In this document: piece after piece, positions 1 to 8,090 of the stretch
How the letters are laid out: every line of letters begins with the position of its first letter
Position numbering within the stretch: the stretch's first letter is position 1
Source of the DNA: Trinickia violacea
GTDB lineage: Bacteria > Pseudomonadota > Gammaproteobacteria > Burkholderiales > Burkholderiaceae
Assembly: GCF_005280735.1 (NCBI RefSeq)
Contig: NZ_CP040078.1
Location: forward strand, 124,001-188,000
Length of the DNA stretch: 64,000 nt
Direction of reading: 5' to 3'
Notes under the pieces: model-generated
Database searches by the model: none
What the model was told of the DNA's origin: nothing
The model's input: only the letters and a program-made list of their open reading frames with translations
Made by a program: the position numbers and the translations under genes

Positions 1-1
1 G

Positions 2-268
2 GGACTGATGCAGTTGATGCCGGAAACCGCCCGTCGCTTCTCGGAAGGCGACATGCTTAATCCACGAGACAACGTGCTGGCCGGCGCCCGCTATCTGCGA
101 TTCCTCCTCGATCTGTTCAAGGAGAATGTCGAGCTCACGCTGGCCGCTTACAATGCCGGCGAGAATGCCGTGATTCGTGCCGGCTATCGTATTCCGTCGC
201 TGCCTGAAACACGACTGTACGTTCCGCGAGTGCTGGAGCGTTACAAGCAGCTTCTCGCGGCCAGTTGA
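2..268 (+). CDS. Lytic transglycosylase (SLT family), C-terminal part
   Basis: This is the end of a soluble-lytic-transglycosylase-type peptidoglycan hydrolase; its start lies before the window. The visible frame opens with GLMQLMP, the family motif that follows the catalytic Glu, and later has AAYNAGENAV, the substrate-groove motif of Slt/MltE-type domains. The protein ends with KQLLAAS. The catalytic Glu itself is outside the window, so activity cannot be judged. These enzymes cut the glycan strand between MurNAc and GlcNAc in the periplasm with formation of a 1,6-anhydro end. The next gene is convergent and begins its 3' end 23 bases downstream. Confidence 0.85.
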   Translation, partial: GLMQLMPETARRFSEGDMLNPRDNVLAGARYLRFLLDLFKENVELTLAAYNAGENAVIRAGYRIPSLPETRLYVPRVLERYKQLLAAS

Positions 269-291
269 TCGCCGAAGGACTTGCGCACGCG

Positions 292-801
292 TCACGGAAA
301 CGCGGGGATGGTCGGGTCTGTTCCCTCGATGTGCGCCTCCTCGTGGTGAATCTTGATCATCTGCTCGATCTCCTCCACGCGGTCCTTCGGAACGTCGATC
401 ATCATCAGAAGCTCGCCCCGACCGATCCCTTCTTCGAAGCGCTTCAATCGCGTGTTCGGCACATCGATGCCGATCATCGAGGCCGCCCATGCGCCGAATC
501 CCGCGCCTGAAAGCGTGATCGCCAGCACGGCGCCGCCGGTGATTTCGAGGTCTTCGGGCGGAAAAGCGAGTGAAATCAGCGCCATCATCATCCCGGTCGC
601 GCAGCCCACTACTGTGCCTCGCGTCAGCGCCGGCAGCAGGTCGCTGCTTTGCGCGAGCGATGCCTGCGGCAGGCCATTGATTGACACATTCTCGTTGGCG
701 ATGACATGCATATGCCGCCACTCGACCCGCTGCATCAGCATCTCGTTGACGATCGCCCACGCACACTGTTGGGTCGGCAACAGAAGATAGATTCGTCTCA
801 T
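292..801 (-). CDS. Small membrane protein with a glycine-rich hydrophobic pair (stress-protein-like)
   Basis: This is a 169-residue protein of unknown function. Two hydrophobic segments at about residues 62-80 and 88-111 are rich in Gly and Ala, and are flanked by a soluble N-terminal domain and a charged C-terminus (DVPKDRVEEIEQMI). The layout resembles general-stress proteins that place a glycine-rich membrane hairpin between two ferredoxin-like halves, as in the DUF1269 / low-temperature-induced group. The ATG at 801 has a GGAG ribosome site about 8 bases upstream. The gene stands alone between a convergent transglycosylase and the end of ccsB. No partner or substrate can be inferred. Confidence 0.6.
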   Translation of the reverse strand: MRRIYLLLPTQQCAWAIVNEMLMQRVEWRHMHVIANENVSINGLPQASLAQSSDLLPALTRGTVVGCATGMMMALISLAFPPEDLEITGGAVLAITLSGAGFGAWAASMIGIDVPNTRLKRFEEGIGRGELLMMIDVPKDRVEEIEQMIKIHHEEAHIEGTDPTIPAFP

Positions 802-897
802 TTCGGTGACTCCTACTTTGCACCGGGCTCACACCGAGACCCGTGATTACATTCTTGTCCCCGCCGCAGCGGGCTTGAAGTAGGAGGGCTCGCCGAA
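801..897. repeat. Imperfect inverted repeat around the start of the small membrane protein gene
   Basis: Two arms, 801-818 and 878-897, are related as an inverted repeat with shared blocks TTTCGG and CTCCTACTT. The left arm is the ribosome site and start region of the 292-801 gene. The right arm therefore recreates a Shine-Dalgarno sequence plus an ATG (898-900) on the plus strand, which opens only a three-codon frame. It may be a local inverted duplication or an RNA or DNA cruciform; its function is unknown. Confidence 0.45.
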
Positions 898-936
898 ATG
901 CGTGGGTAGAGAACCGTATATAGTCTTTCGTTATCC

Positions 937-2160
937 TCACAGACTGCCGTAGCTATGCAAGCCGGACAGGAACATGTTGACGCCGAGGAACGCGAACGTC
1001 GTGACCAACAGGCCGGTCAGCGCCCACCAGGCAGCGACCGCGCCACGCAGCCCCTTCATCAAGCGCATGTGCAGCCACGCCGCGTAGTTCAGCCAGACGA
1101 TCAGCGCCCAGGTCTCCTTCGGGTCCCAGCTCCAGTAGCCGCCCCAGGCTTCGGCGGCCCACAGCGCGCCGAGGATCGTCGCGATCGTGAAGAACGCGAA
1201 GCCGACGGCGATCGACTTGTACATCACGTCGTCGAGCACGTCGAGTTCGGGCAGGCGGTCGGCGAGCACACCGCGCTTTTTCATCAGGTACGCCACGCCG
1301 ACCATCGCCGACAGCGCAAAGCTGCCGTAGCCGATGAAGTTCGCCGGCACGTGGATCTTCATCCACCAGCTTTGCAGCGCCGGCACGAGCGGCTGGATCT
1401 GCTGCGCGTCGCGCGAGATCGAGTACCACATCAGAAAGCCGACCGCGGCGCTGATGATCAAGAGGACAAACGCCCCAAGCGCGCGCGTGTTGTAGTGCTG
1501 CTCGTAGTACAGATAGAAAAGCGCCGTGATGAGGCTGAACAGCACGAACACTTCATACAGATTCGAGATGGGGATGTGGCCGACGTCGGCGCCGATCAGA
1601 TACGACTCGTACCAGCGCACCATCATGCCCGTGAAGCCCATCAGCACGGCGGCCCAGGTGAGCTTGGAGCCGATCGCGCCGCCCGACGGCGAGCGCGACA
1701 GCATGCCGATCCAGTAGAACAGCGTGGCGAGCACGAAGAGCGCGCTCATCCAAAGAATTGCCGACTGGCTCGACAGGAAATACTTCAGAAAAAACGCGGA
1801 ATCCGCGCGCGTCAGATCGCCTTGGTAGATCTGAATCGCGAACAGCGACAGCACGGCGATGCCCGCAATCAGCAAGCGCACCGGCTTCCAGCGCCACCCC
1901 AGCACGACGAACACGGGCACCGAGCACACCAGCACGAGCTTGTCGTAGTAGTTCATGAAGGCGTGGTAGCGCGATAGCGCGAACCCCGCTCCGGCGACCA
2001 TCGCGAGCGCGAACAGCCAGTCGAATGCGTTAAGACGCTTGAGGAAAGGGCGCTCGTCGTACAGCACGCTCGTTTGATCCACGCTCCACGTGGGCTGAGG
2101 CCGATGCATTGCCGCTTGAGCAGGCACCGCGGCACCGGGAGAAGGCGAGCTTGGTTTCAT
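937..2160 (-). CDS. ccsB: Cytochrome c assembly protein CcsB/ResC type (System II)
   Basis: This polytopic inner-membrane protein helps deliver and attach heme to CXXCH motifs of exported cytochromes c. It carries the heme-handling WWD-type signature WGGYWSWDPKETW at about residues 339-351, followed by membrane segments typical of the CcsA/CcsB/ResC C-terminus. I chose the ATG at 2160 (protein begins MKPSSPSP, 407 residues), because longer frames would run into the upstream terminator hairpin. It sits directly downstream of three c-type cytochrome genes, so it may serve them. The System II partner ResB/Ccs1 is not in the window. A terminator lies between this gene and the cytochrome, so expression may be by read-through or from its own promoter. 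Confidence 0.88.
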   Translation of the reverse strand: MKPSSPSPGAAVPAQAAMHRPQPTWSVDQTSVLYDERPFLKRLNAFDWLFALAMVAGAGFALSRYHAFMNYYDKLVLVCSVPVFVVLGWRWKPVRLLIAGIAVLSLFAIQIYQGDLTRADSAFFLKYFLSSQSAILWMSALFVLATLFYWIGMLSRSPSGGAIGSKLTWAAVLMGFTGMMVRWYESYLIGADVGHIPISNLYEVFVLFSLITALFYLYYEQHYNTRALGAFVLLIISAAVGFLMWYSISRDAQQIQPLVPALQSWWMKIHVPANFIGYGSFALSAMVGVAYLMKKRGVLADRLPELDVLDDVMYKSIAVGFAFFTIATILGALWAAEAWGGYWSWDPKETWALIVWLNYAAWLHMRLMKGLRGAVAAWWALTGLLVTTFAFLGVNMFLSGLHSYGSL

Positions 2161-2232
2161 GGCGTTCACCGTTTGACTCCTGCGATGAGTACGTGCTTCA
2201 TGATTCACTCGCAAGCGCGTACTGCTGGGCAT

Positions 2233-2266
2233 AAAAAAAGGTGCCCGCCCGGGAAAGCTGGGCACC
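2233..2266 (-). terminator. Rho-independent terminator after the diheme cytochrome gene
   Basis: On the minus strand GGTGCCC (2266-2260) pairs with GGGCACC (2246-2240), followed by seven T residues (2239-2233). The position, shortly after the cytochrome gene ending at 2322, fits termination of the Cyc2-like/cytochrome transcript before ccsB. Confidence 0.8.
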
Positions 2267-2274
2267 AAGAAGGA

Positions 2275-2296
2275 TGCCAGCCGGGGACAGCTGGCA
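2275..2296. repeat. Second hairpin beside the terminator
   Basis: TGCCAGC (2275-2281) and GCTGGCA (2290-2296) form a perfect 7-bp stem with an 8-base loop. It resembles the adjacent terminator stem in sequence, and together they make a tandem hairpin. There is no T-run of its own, so it may assist termination or stabilise the transcript end. Confidence 0.6.
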
Positions 2297-2321
2297 CCAG
2301 AGCACCACGAAAGCCGCTAGC

Positions 2322-2993
2322 TTATTGATCGACTGGCGGGCTGGCAGATGTCTCCTCTTCAGGCGGAAACGCCTCGACGAACGCCGCCACAGCGCGCATT
2401 TCCCGGTCCGACATGTTGGCGCACACAGCCTTCATCACTGCGCCGCGAGGCCGGGTGTCGGTTTGCCGGAAGACCTCTAGCTGCTTCGTGACGTAGTCCG
2501 CGTGCTGACCCGCGAGCCGAGGAAACTGATTCATCCCTTCGCCATGCTGGCCATGGCACGAAACGCACGCCACGACGCCCTTGTCAGGCAGGCCCGAATG
2601 ATAGATCGTCCGGCCTTCGTTGATGAGCGCGAGATCGCTCGTCTCACCGAGGACCGCAGATTGACTCGAGAAATACGTTGCAAGCTCGTCGATCTGCGTG
2701 TCGGTCAAATGTGTGAAGCCCCACATGAAACGCTGCGCGTTCGGGTCGGCTCGCGAATGGCTCTTGAAGTCCGTCAGTTGATCGACCAGGTATTCCTTTC
2801 GTTGCCCGGCAAGCTTCGGAAAGGTCGGCGATACCGACACGCCGGTCGCGCCGTGACAGTTCGAGCACACCTGAAGCGCGATGGTCTTTCCCCGCACGTC
2901 GGGGTTGTCGACTTGCCGCGAATGTTCCAGGTCTTGACAAGCCGACCCGGCGAGCAGCATTCCGATGGAGAGGATATGCGCCACTTTGTTCAT
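2322..2993 (-). CDS. Diheme cytochrome c (cytochrome c4-like)
   Basis: This is a 223-residue exported protein with two class I cytochrome c domains. Heme motifs are CSNCH at residues 43-47 and CVSCH at 143-147, with Met-containing segments (RFMWGF near 90; GAVMKAV near 183) as likely axial ligands. This spacing is that of the periplasmic electron carrier cytochrome c4. The N-terminus MNKVAHILSIGMLLAGSAC is a signal peptide, possibly a lipoprotein signal with Cys19. The ATG at 2993 is preceded by AAGGAG, which favours it over longer frames. It lies 71 bases after the Cyc2-like gene, as expected for a periplasmic partner that receives electrons from the outer membrane. Confidence 0.88.
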   Translation of the reverse strand: MNKVAHILSIGMLLAGSACQDLEHSRQVDNPDVRGKTIALQVCSNCHGATGVSVSPTFPKLAGQRKEYLVDQLTDFKSHSRADPNAQRFMWGFTHLTDTQIDELATYFSSQSAVLGETSDLALINEGRTIYHSGLPDKGVVACVSCHGQHGEGMNQFPRLAGQHADYVTKQLEVFRQTDTRPRGAVMKAVCANMSDREMRAVAAFVEAFPPEEETSASPPVDQ

Positions 2994-3064
2994 GTCATCA
3001 AACTCCTTACTGCAGTTGCGCACCGTCCGCGAGGCGCGGCGCACGGGAAACAGCGGACGGGATA

Positions 3065-4453
3065 TCACCATGAAGCGACCCATAGATAGATGAACAGCGT
3101 GTCGTTGTCCCTCGCGTTGCGCCCGTTGCCGTCGTAGTTGGTCGTCGCACCGAGGAACTTGGTGAAGAACGTGTACTGGATGCCGATGCGGACGCGCTGA
3201 TCCGGCATCCAGAATATTTCGGGCATCCAGCCCTGGGTATTCGGATGGAAGTTCGCGCTGGCCGAGTAGTGCACGCTGTCCGGGGTGCCCGTCGTATTGA
3301 AAAACGAGAGGCTGATGCCGTATTTGTTCTGGTACACGTACGACGCCTTCAGGCGTAATGAGTTGAGATTCGCCGCTGTGTTGTCGCCCAGCACGAAATT
3401 GTTCGGATCATGGATGTTTTCCCGCACATAGCGCGCTTGCGCGGTGATCGTGTGCGGTTCCAGCAGGTACTCGTACTGCGAGTCGAGGCCGTAATCGCGA
3501 TAGCGCGTCACGCCCGTGCCGAAGATCGGAAAATTGTTCGCGTCGTTCGGATACAGGTTGGCGCTGAACCCGAACGCGCCAAACATCACGCTATGAGGCC
3601 CCCAGTCGTGCGTCAATGCGATGCGTGCATACGGGTTGTAGCCGCGCAGATAGATCTGCGGGTGGACCGGATTCCCCTCGCTGTTCCCATGGCTCAGGAA
3701 TGACCAGATGCCGTCGGCCGTACTGTATGCGGTCAACTCGGCGTAAACCAGCTTGTTCCAGTACAGGTAGGCGCCCGTGCCGACGGCCTGCGACGCGAGG
3801 GTCCCTCCTTCGATGAGCGGCAGGTTCGGGATCTTGGCAACCGGGCTGATCGTCGACGAAATGTACGGGTAGCCCCATGCCGGCGCGGAGTTGAAGACGT
3901 CCTGCACGGTCGGATTGTTGTGCACCGTCGCGCCCAGGATGAGATCGTTCGCGTCGGTCATGATCCGGTCGACGAAGCGGAAGTCGGTATTGTCCGACGT
4001 CCAGTGGCCTTTCCATCGGCCTTCGGGGTCCTGGTGATCGTAGTTGATGTAGGTGAACTGTGCGAACCCGCCGATCTTGTCGGTGATCTTCCCGGCGAGG
4101 AAGATGCTCGCAAAGTCGAATATCGGCAGGCCATCTTTGGTATTGATGGGATTGCCGTTGGCGTCGCTGTTGAACCTCGTCTTGCTCAGATCGCCTATCG
4201 CCATCGCGGCGATCGGAACTGTGCGTTCACCGAGCGTATAGCCGTTCAGCTTGAACATCCGCCCATACGGCGTGAGTTCAGGAAATTGCCCCCCGGCGTG
4301 ACAAGCCACACAACTTTGTCCGGTTTGGCGCGCGAAAATCGGCAGCGCGTGTGCGGTGGTCGCCTGCAGCAATGCCAGCATCATGAAAGCGAGTATCCAG
4401 CCACCGCGCAGCACGTGACGAAGTGCTGCATGGCTGACAAGAACCTTTGTCAT
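3065..4453 (-). CDS. Outer-membrane beta-barrel with N-terminal monoheme c motif (Cyc2-like fused cytochrome-porin)
   Basis: This 462-residue protein starts with a signal peptide (to about residue 36), then FARQTGQSCVACH with the c-heme motif at 48-52, then FPELTPYGRMFKLNGYT, and then a long beta-rich region rich in aromatic and alternating polar residues, ending in ...WVASW, a typical barrel closing strand. One heme followed by a porin-sized barrel, with the phrase FARQTGxxCxxCH and length near 450, is the layout of Cyc2-type fused cytochrome-porins, some of which oxidise Fe(II) at the cell surface. That kinship is my reading from motif and layout, not an alignment. ATG 4453 gives a good signal sequence. 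A 34-bp element shared with the cluster's first promoter lies 61-94 bases upstream. Confidence 0.72.
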   Translation of the reverse strand: MTKVLVSHAALRHVLRGGWILAFMMLALLQATTAHALPIFARQTGQSCVACHAGGQFPELTPYGRMFKLNGYTLGERTVPIAAMAIGDLSKTRFNSDANGNPINTKDGLPIFDFASIFLAGKITDKIGGFAQFTYINYDHQDPEGRWKGHWTSDNTDFRFVDRIMTDANDLILGATVHNNPTVQDVFNSAPAWGYPYISSTISPVAKIPNLPLIEGGTLASQAVGTGAYLYWNKLVYAELTAYSTADGIWSFLSHGNSEGNPVHPQIYLRGYNPYARIALTHDWGPHSVMFGAFGFSANLYPNDANNFPIFGTGVTRYRDYGLDSQYEYLLEPHTITAQARYVRENIHDPNNFVLGDNTAANLNSLRLKASYVYQNKYGISLSFFNTTGTPDSVHYSASANFHPNTQGWMPEIFWMPDQRVRIGIQYTFFTKFLGATTNYDGNGRNARDNDTLFIYLWVASW

Positions 4454-4513
4454 GGCTATGACTCCCGCACCGCGCGCAATGCCTTCATTGTGCAAACGCG
4501 AGGTCGGAATCGG

Positions 4514-4547
4514 GATGGGTCAACCTCCTCCACTTGCGGTAGGGGAA
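4514..4547. promoter_or_regulatory. 34-bp element, copy 1 (upstream of the Cyc2-like gene)
   Basis: This element matches 29 of 34 bases, without gaps, with a second copy at 20293-20326 upstream of the first multicopper oxidase gene. The identical blocks are GATGGGTC at one end and ACTTGCGGTAGGG at the other. It lies in the 113-bp gap before the Cyc2-like gene and in the same orientation relative to transcription as the other copy. It is probably a regulator-binding site or promoter shared by both transcription units. Confidence 0.7.
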
Positions 4548-4566
4548 GCGCTAGATGCAATCGGCC

Positions 4567-6270
4567 TCACGGCACGATCCAGTCCCCATCTGCCACGAGC
4601 TTGATATGATCCGGCCCGGCAAAGCGGACGATATAGCCGCCCTTGGACGCGAATGTCTGGCCCGGCGCCAGCGTCAGGCGCGGATAGTAGCCCGTCAGGA
4701 TGCGGCGTTCGAGCATGTCCTGAATCCGCTCCACCAGATAGTCCCTCACGAACGCATCGACCATATGGCTCAGTGTCTCGGCGAGCAGACCGCATGCGAG
4801 ATAGGTGTCGGCCTGCACCTGTGGAGCCACCATCGGAATCTGTCTGATCGAGAACCAGCCGAATGCGTAGTCGACGCGCACGCGCCGCCCTTCCGGCAAG
4901 TCGAACGGGTAGGCGAGACGCGTGACGCCGCGCCAACTGGCCGGCAAGGGCGTGCTATCGAGCCCGCCCAGCAGGCCTGACATGAACACGGTATCCGTCG
5001 CCGGGGGTATCCGCGCGAGCGCCGCAACATCGGGCGGACGCAGCCACAGTACGAGCACGTCCGAGTGCGGTATCCCATGCATCGCGTGCGTGATGCTCTC
5101 GCCGGGGGCAAGCGCGTGGTTCGATACCGCGATTCCGTGAGCCTTCAGTGCCGCGGCAAGGGCCTGCGCTCCGTGCTCGCCGTTGTCTCCCGCACGATAG
5201 ACCTGCCAGATGGCTCGCGCCGCTTTCGTCGCCTGCGCTGGCCGCGCTCCGGCTTCACCGAGAATGCGCGCCGCGATCAGGTCCGACTCGAGCAGCACGC
5301 CTTTCGAAAAGTACACCGAATAGAAATCGTGATCGGTCTCGACCGGTACCTCGACGTTGGGAAAGAGGCACGGCACGGCCTCCTGCTCGCAGAAGTCGTG
5401 AATCGGCGCCCAGTTCCTGCCTCCGAGACCCGACAACACCGCGAACACCGGCTGCCGGGCCAGAAACTGCGTGAGCTGGTCACGCCAGGTGTCCGGCGGA
5501 CCTTTGAGTTCCCACACATGCAGTTCCCAGCGGCGATTCACCATGAACATCATCTTGCGCGACGAACGCAACCGCGGCACCGCACCGAGTGGAAAGACGT
5601 TCTTGTCGGCGAAGTAGTGCGTGAGGACATCGAGCATGCCTGCCCGTTTCACCGGGTCGGCATCGGGCGTGATGATCGTCGCGAAGTGCAGCACGGTATC
5701 CGTTACGCCCGCCGGCTTTCGCTGATCGAGGTGTTTCAGATAGCCGATCAGCGCCTGCATATCGGCGTCGTTCAGCGCGTACTGCGGCATGAGGTTGCTG
5801 AGCGGCTTGCCTTCCGAGTCGATCCCTTCGCGAATGGCTCGCGCGATCGTCGCATCCGTGTACGGTTCGCGTTCGAAGCGCATCCCGGGAACATACGGCA
5901 ATTCGACATCTTCCGGGTTTTGCGCGCGCGGCTCGACGAGGTAGCGCCAGGTGATTGGCGGGATGCTGCTGTTGCCCTCCTTGGAGCCTAAGCCACTGCG
6001 CCGATGGCAGTTCGCACACGCCGCGGCGGCGCCTTGCAGGCGCACGCCGTCCTCATGCAGCGCTTGAAGCGGTTCGCCCGAGCTCAGAACTCCCTGCTGG
6101 TAGAGGGCCGCCCCCGCGCTCGCCGTCGCGACAGGCTGCGCGGCCGGCGCGCAACGCGCCTCGCCCACAGGCGCGATCAGCGCGGCGAGCAACGCGCATC
6201 GAGCGAGCCATCGCGCCGCAAGCGGGGGGGCCGATGCGCGGCCTAGCGGCCAGCCTCCCGCGCGGCTCAT
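4567..6270 (-). CDS. Cytochrome c fused to a periplasmic ligand-binding domain
   Basis: This is a 567-residue exported protein. After a signal region (to about residue 45) comes a class I cytochrome c domain with CANCH at 85-89 and a likely Met ligand in NLMPQYAL near 160. From about residue 190 to the end it resembles type I periplasmic binding proteins of the Leu/Ile/Val family (FATIITPD, VFAVLSGLGG, DSTPLPASWRG). The fusion would place an electron carrier beside a small-ligand sensor or binding cleft in the periplasm. It starts two bases after the stop of the second LolA-like gene, so it belongs to the upstream operon. The ligand is unknown. Fusions of this kind sometimes sit beside alcohol or metal oxidation genes, so a sensing role is also possible. 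Confidence 0.75.
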   Translation of the reverse strand: MSRAGGWPLGRASAPPLAARWLARCALLAALIAPVGEARCAPAAQPVATASAGAALYQQGVLSSGEPLQALHEDGVRLQGAAAACANCHRRSGLGSKEGNSSIPPITWRYLVEPRAQNPEDVELPYVPGMRFEREPYTDATIARAIREGIDSEGKPLSNLMPQYALNDADMQALIGYLKHLDQRKPAGVTDTVLHFATIITPDADPVKRAGMLDVLTHYFADKNVFPLGAVPRLRSSRKMMFMVNRRWELHVWELKGPPDTWRDQLTQFLARQPVFAVLSGLGGRNWAPIHDFCEQEAVPCLFPNVEVPVETDHDFYSVYFSKGVLLESDLIAARILGEAGARPAQATKAARAIWQVYRAGDNGEHGAQALAAALKAHGIAVSNHALAPGESITHAMHGIPHSDVLVLWLRPPDVAALARIPPATDTVFMSGLLGGLDSTPLPASWRGVTRLAYPFDLPEGRRVRVDYAFGWFSIRQIPMVAPQVQADTYLACGLLAETLSHMVDAFVRDYLVERIQDMLERRILTGYYPRLTLAPGQTFASKGGYIVRFAGPDHIKLVADGDWIVP

Positions 6271-6272
6271 GG

Positions 6273-7115
6273 TCAGGGTGCCGGACGTCCGGCACCAGAC
6301 AGCGCCGGCGAGGCGTCGGCGTCGGCGTCGATCGAAACCGATTTGCGGCGCATCTGCGGCGACGCGGGTCTCGTGAAGATCCCATCGTCCAGCGGCGGAT
6401 TGAGCGACACCTTGTCGATCGTCAGCATGTCCTTTTTCTCGGAGGCCGCTGCGCCGCTCTCGATCTTGAGCGGTATCTGCAACCCCTCGACGCTCCGGAA
6501 GTCGCTGTAGCTCGTCTCCACGACGACCGTTTGCCCGAGCGGGGTGCGCACCTGGCGGTCAACCTTCACGTCGAGAAACGTTTGCGCGTCGATCCACACA
6601 TGGCGGGTCACCCCGGAAGGCAGCTTCGCGGCGAGACGATACGCATCGCGCCCGCCCACCTGATCGGTACCCTCGAGCGTGACACTGACACCCTTCGCCT
6701 CATGGTCGATCAAGAGCCCGTCAATGACCTGCTCGTCGCGCGCGGAGCTCACCTCATCGATCGAGTACGGCCGCGGAGTGGCGCTGCCCATGCCGTTCGG
6801 GCCCAGTTTCCAGCCTTGCTTGCCATCGAATACGCGCACCGATTTCTGATTGAATACGGTGACCTCGAAGCGTGTCTTGTTCGGGCGCTTCATGGCGAGG
6901 ACAAACGGCAGATCCGCTGCAGGAGCATTGGCGCTGTCCACGTGGCCGGACCAGATCATGGTCTGGACTTTGCGCCATGCGTCGAGACCGCCTCTCGAGG
7001 CAATGTTTTTCTCGACGATCTGATCCACGCTCAGATCCTGCTTGGGTATCTGCTCGCTCGCGAACACGGCGGCCCCGAGGCAACCGGCGAGCACCCATAT
7101 TGCGAATGGTTTCAT
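6273..7115 (-). CDS. LolA-like exported protein, paralogue 2
   Basis: This is a 280-residue exported protein (start MKPFAIWVLAGCLGAAVFAS) with the look of the outer-membrane lipoprotein-sorting LolA/LolB-like fold: an N-terminal helix VDQIVEKNIASRGGLDAWRK, then a run of beta strands (RRPYS..., LEGTDQVGGRDAYRL, HVWIDAQTFLDVKVDR). It is clearly a paralogue of the next upstream gene, sharing the pattern QIVxxNxAxRGGLxAWR and WIDAxxFLxVK. I chose ATG 7115 over the slightly longer frame because it gives the clean signal sequence. These proteins carry hydrophobic cargo across the periplasm; here they may help export or assemble the surface proteins of the cluster. That role is inference. Confidence 0.7.
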   Translation of the reverse strand: MKPFAIWVLAGCLGAAVFASEQIPKQDLSVDQIVEKNIASRGGLDAWRKVQTMIWSGHVDSANAPAADLPFVLAMKRPNKTRFEVTVFNQKSVRVFDGKQGWKLGPNGMGSATPRPYSIDEVSSARDEQVIDGLLIDHEAKGVSVTLEGTDQVGGRDAYRLAAKLPSGVTRHVWIDAQTFLDVKVDRQVRTPLGQTVVVETSYSDFRSVEGLQIPLKIESGAAASEKKDMLTIDKVSLNPPLDDGIFTRPASPQMRRKSVSIDADADASPALSGAGRPAP

Positions 7116-7145
7116 GGCCGCATACCGCATCCGGGCACCCGACGG

Positions 7146-8048
7146 CTAGTGGCTCGAGCCCGGGCTCGGGCTGCGGCTTGTGCTTGTGCTCGTGCTCGTG
7201 CTCGTGCTTGCGTTTGCGCCGAGCACCGGCGCCGGGTGCGTCACTTTCGCCACAGCGAGCTGCGGCTTGGCAAAGAGGGCGTCGTCCGCCTGCGAGTTCA
7301 GCGTGACCTTGTCGATGGTCAGCTTGTGCGTCCCCCTGCCGCCGACGACAACCGTCTCGAGCGTATGCGGCATGACAAGGCCGCTCTCCTTCCGGTAGTC
7401 GCGATAGAAAATGGCGACGTTGTGCATCTTGCCGTCGAGCTTGCGCGGGTCCCCGTCGATCTTCACTTCGAGAAAGCTGGACGCATCGATCCATACGCGG
7501 CGTGACGTGGTGTCTTTCATCGTCACCTTCAGCACGTACGCGCGGTGGCCTTCGATCATTTCCATCCCGAGCACGTCGATTTTCGTGCCCTTCGCCGCAT
7601 AGTCGACCAGCGGACCGTCCAGCTCGGCCCACGACGCGGCCGCTTTGGCCTCCGCGGACGTGTAGGGCTCCACTTCGTTGCGGCCGAGGAAGGGCCTGAC
7701 CTTCCAGCCTTGGCTGCCGTCGTAGACCTGGAGTGCCGTCTGGTCGTTGAAGCGGACCTCGATGCGGCTTTTGTGCGGACGCTTGAGCGTCATCGTGAAC
7801 GGCAGCTTGGTGTTCTTCGTGCCGCCGGCCTCGAGCTGCCCCGATATCGTCATCGTGTTGACCGCGCGCCACGCCTGCAGACCGCCGCGCGCCGCGACGT
7901 TCCGGTCGACGATCTGCGCCGCGCTCAGGTGTGCCGCTGCCGCGGACTGGGCGCTTCCCGCAGCGGACGCCGCGAGCGCTGCCGGACCGCACGTCACAAG
8001 CGTCGCCACCGACGCGGTCTGGATCGCCAGAGAAAGAAAGCGGTTCAT
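7146..8048 (-). CDS. LolA-like exported protein, paralogue 1
   Basis: This is a 300-residue exported protein with signal MNRFLSLAIQTASVATLV... and the same fold as its downstream neighbour: AAQIVDRNVAARGGLQAWR, then TMTLKRPHKSRIEV, YDGSQGWKV, RRVWIDASSFLEVKIDG and TIDKVTLN. The two are tandem duplicates that have diverged. Its C-terminus ends in a low-complexity Ser-Thr tail made by six hexamer repeats in the DNA (7176-7211). AGGGGAAA precedes the ATG at 8048. It sits 42 bases after the small exported protein gene and 30 bases before paralogue 2. Its role is probably in the periplasm or outer membrane; the cargo is unknown. Confidence 0.7.
   Translation of the reverse strand: MNRFLSLAIQTASVATLVTCGPAALAASAAGSAQSAAAAHLSAAQIVDRNVAARGGLQAWRAVNTMTISGQLEAGGTKNTKLPFTMTLKRPHKSRIEVRFNDQTALQVYDGSQGWKVRPFLGRNEVEPYTSAEAKAAASWAELDGPLVDYAAKGTKIDVLGMEMIEGHRAYVLKVTMKDTTSRRVWIDASSFLEVKIDGDPRKLDGKMHNVAIFYRDYRKESGLVMPHTLETVVVGGRGTHKLTIDKVTLNSQADDALFAKPQLAVAKVTHPAPVLGANASTSTSTSTSTSRSPSPGSSH
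7176..7211. repeat. Six tandem hexamers (GCTYGT type)
   Basis: Six consecutive hexamers read GCTTGT, GCTTGT, GCTCGT, GCTCGT, GCTCGT, GCTTGC on the plus strand. They encode the Ser-Thr tail of LolA-like paralogue 1. Copy-number change would keep the frame, so tail length may vary between strains. Confidence 0.85.
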
Positions 8049-8090
8049 GAGTGATTTCCCCTTTATCTGCGCACGATCGCTGTTGCGCGA

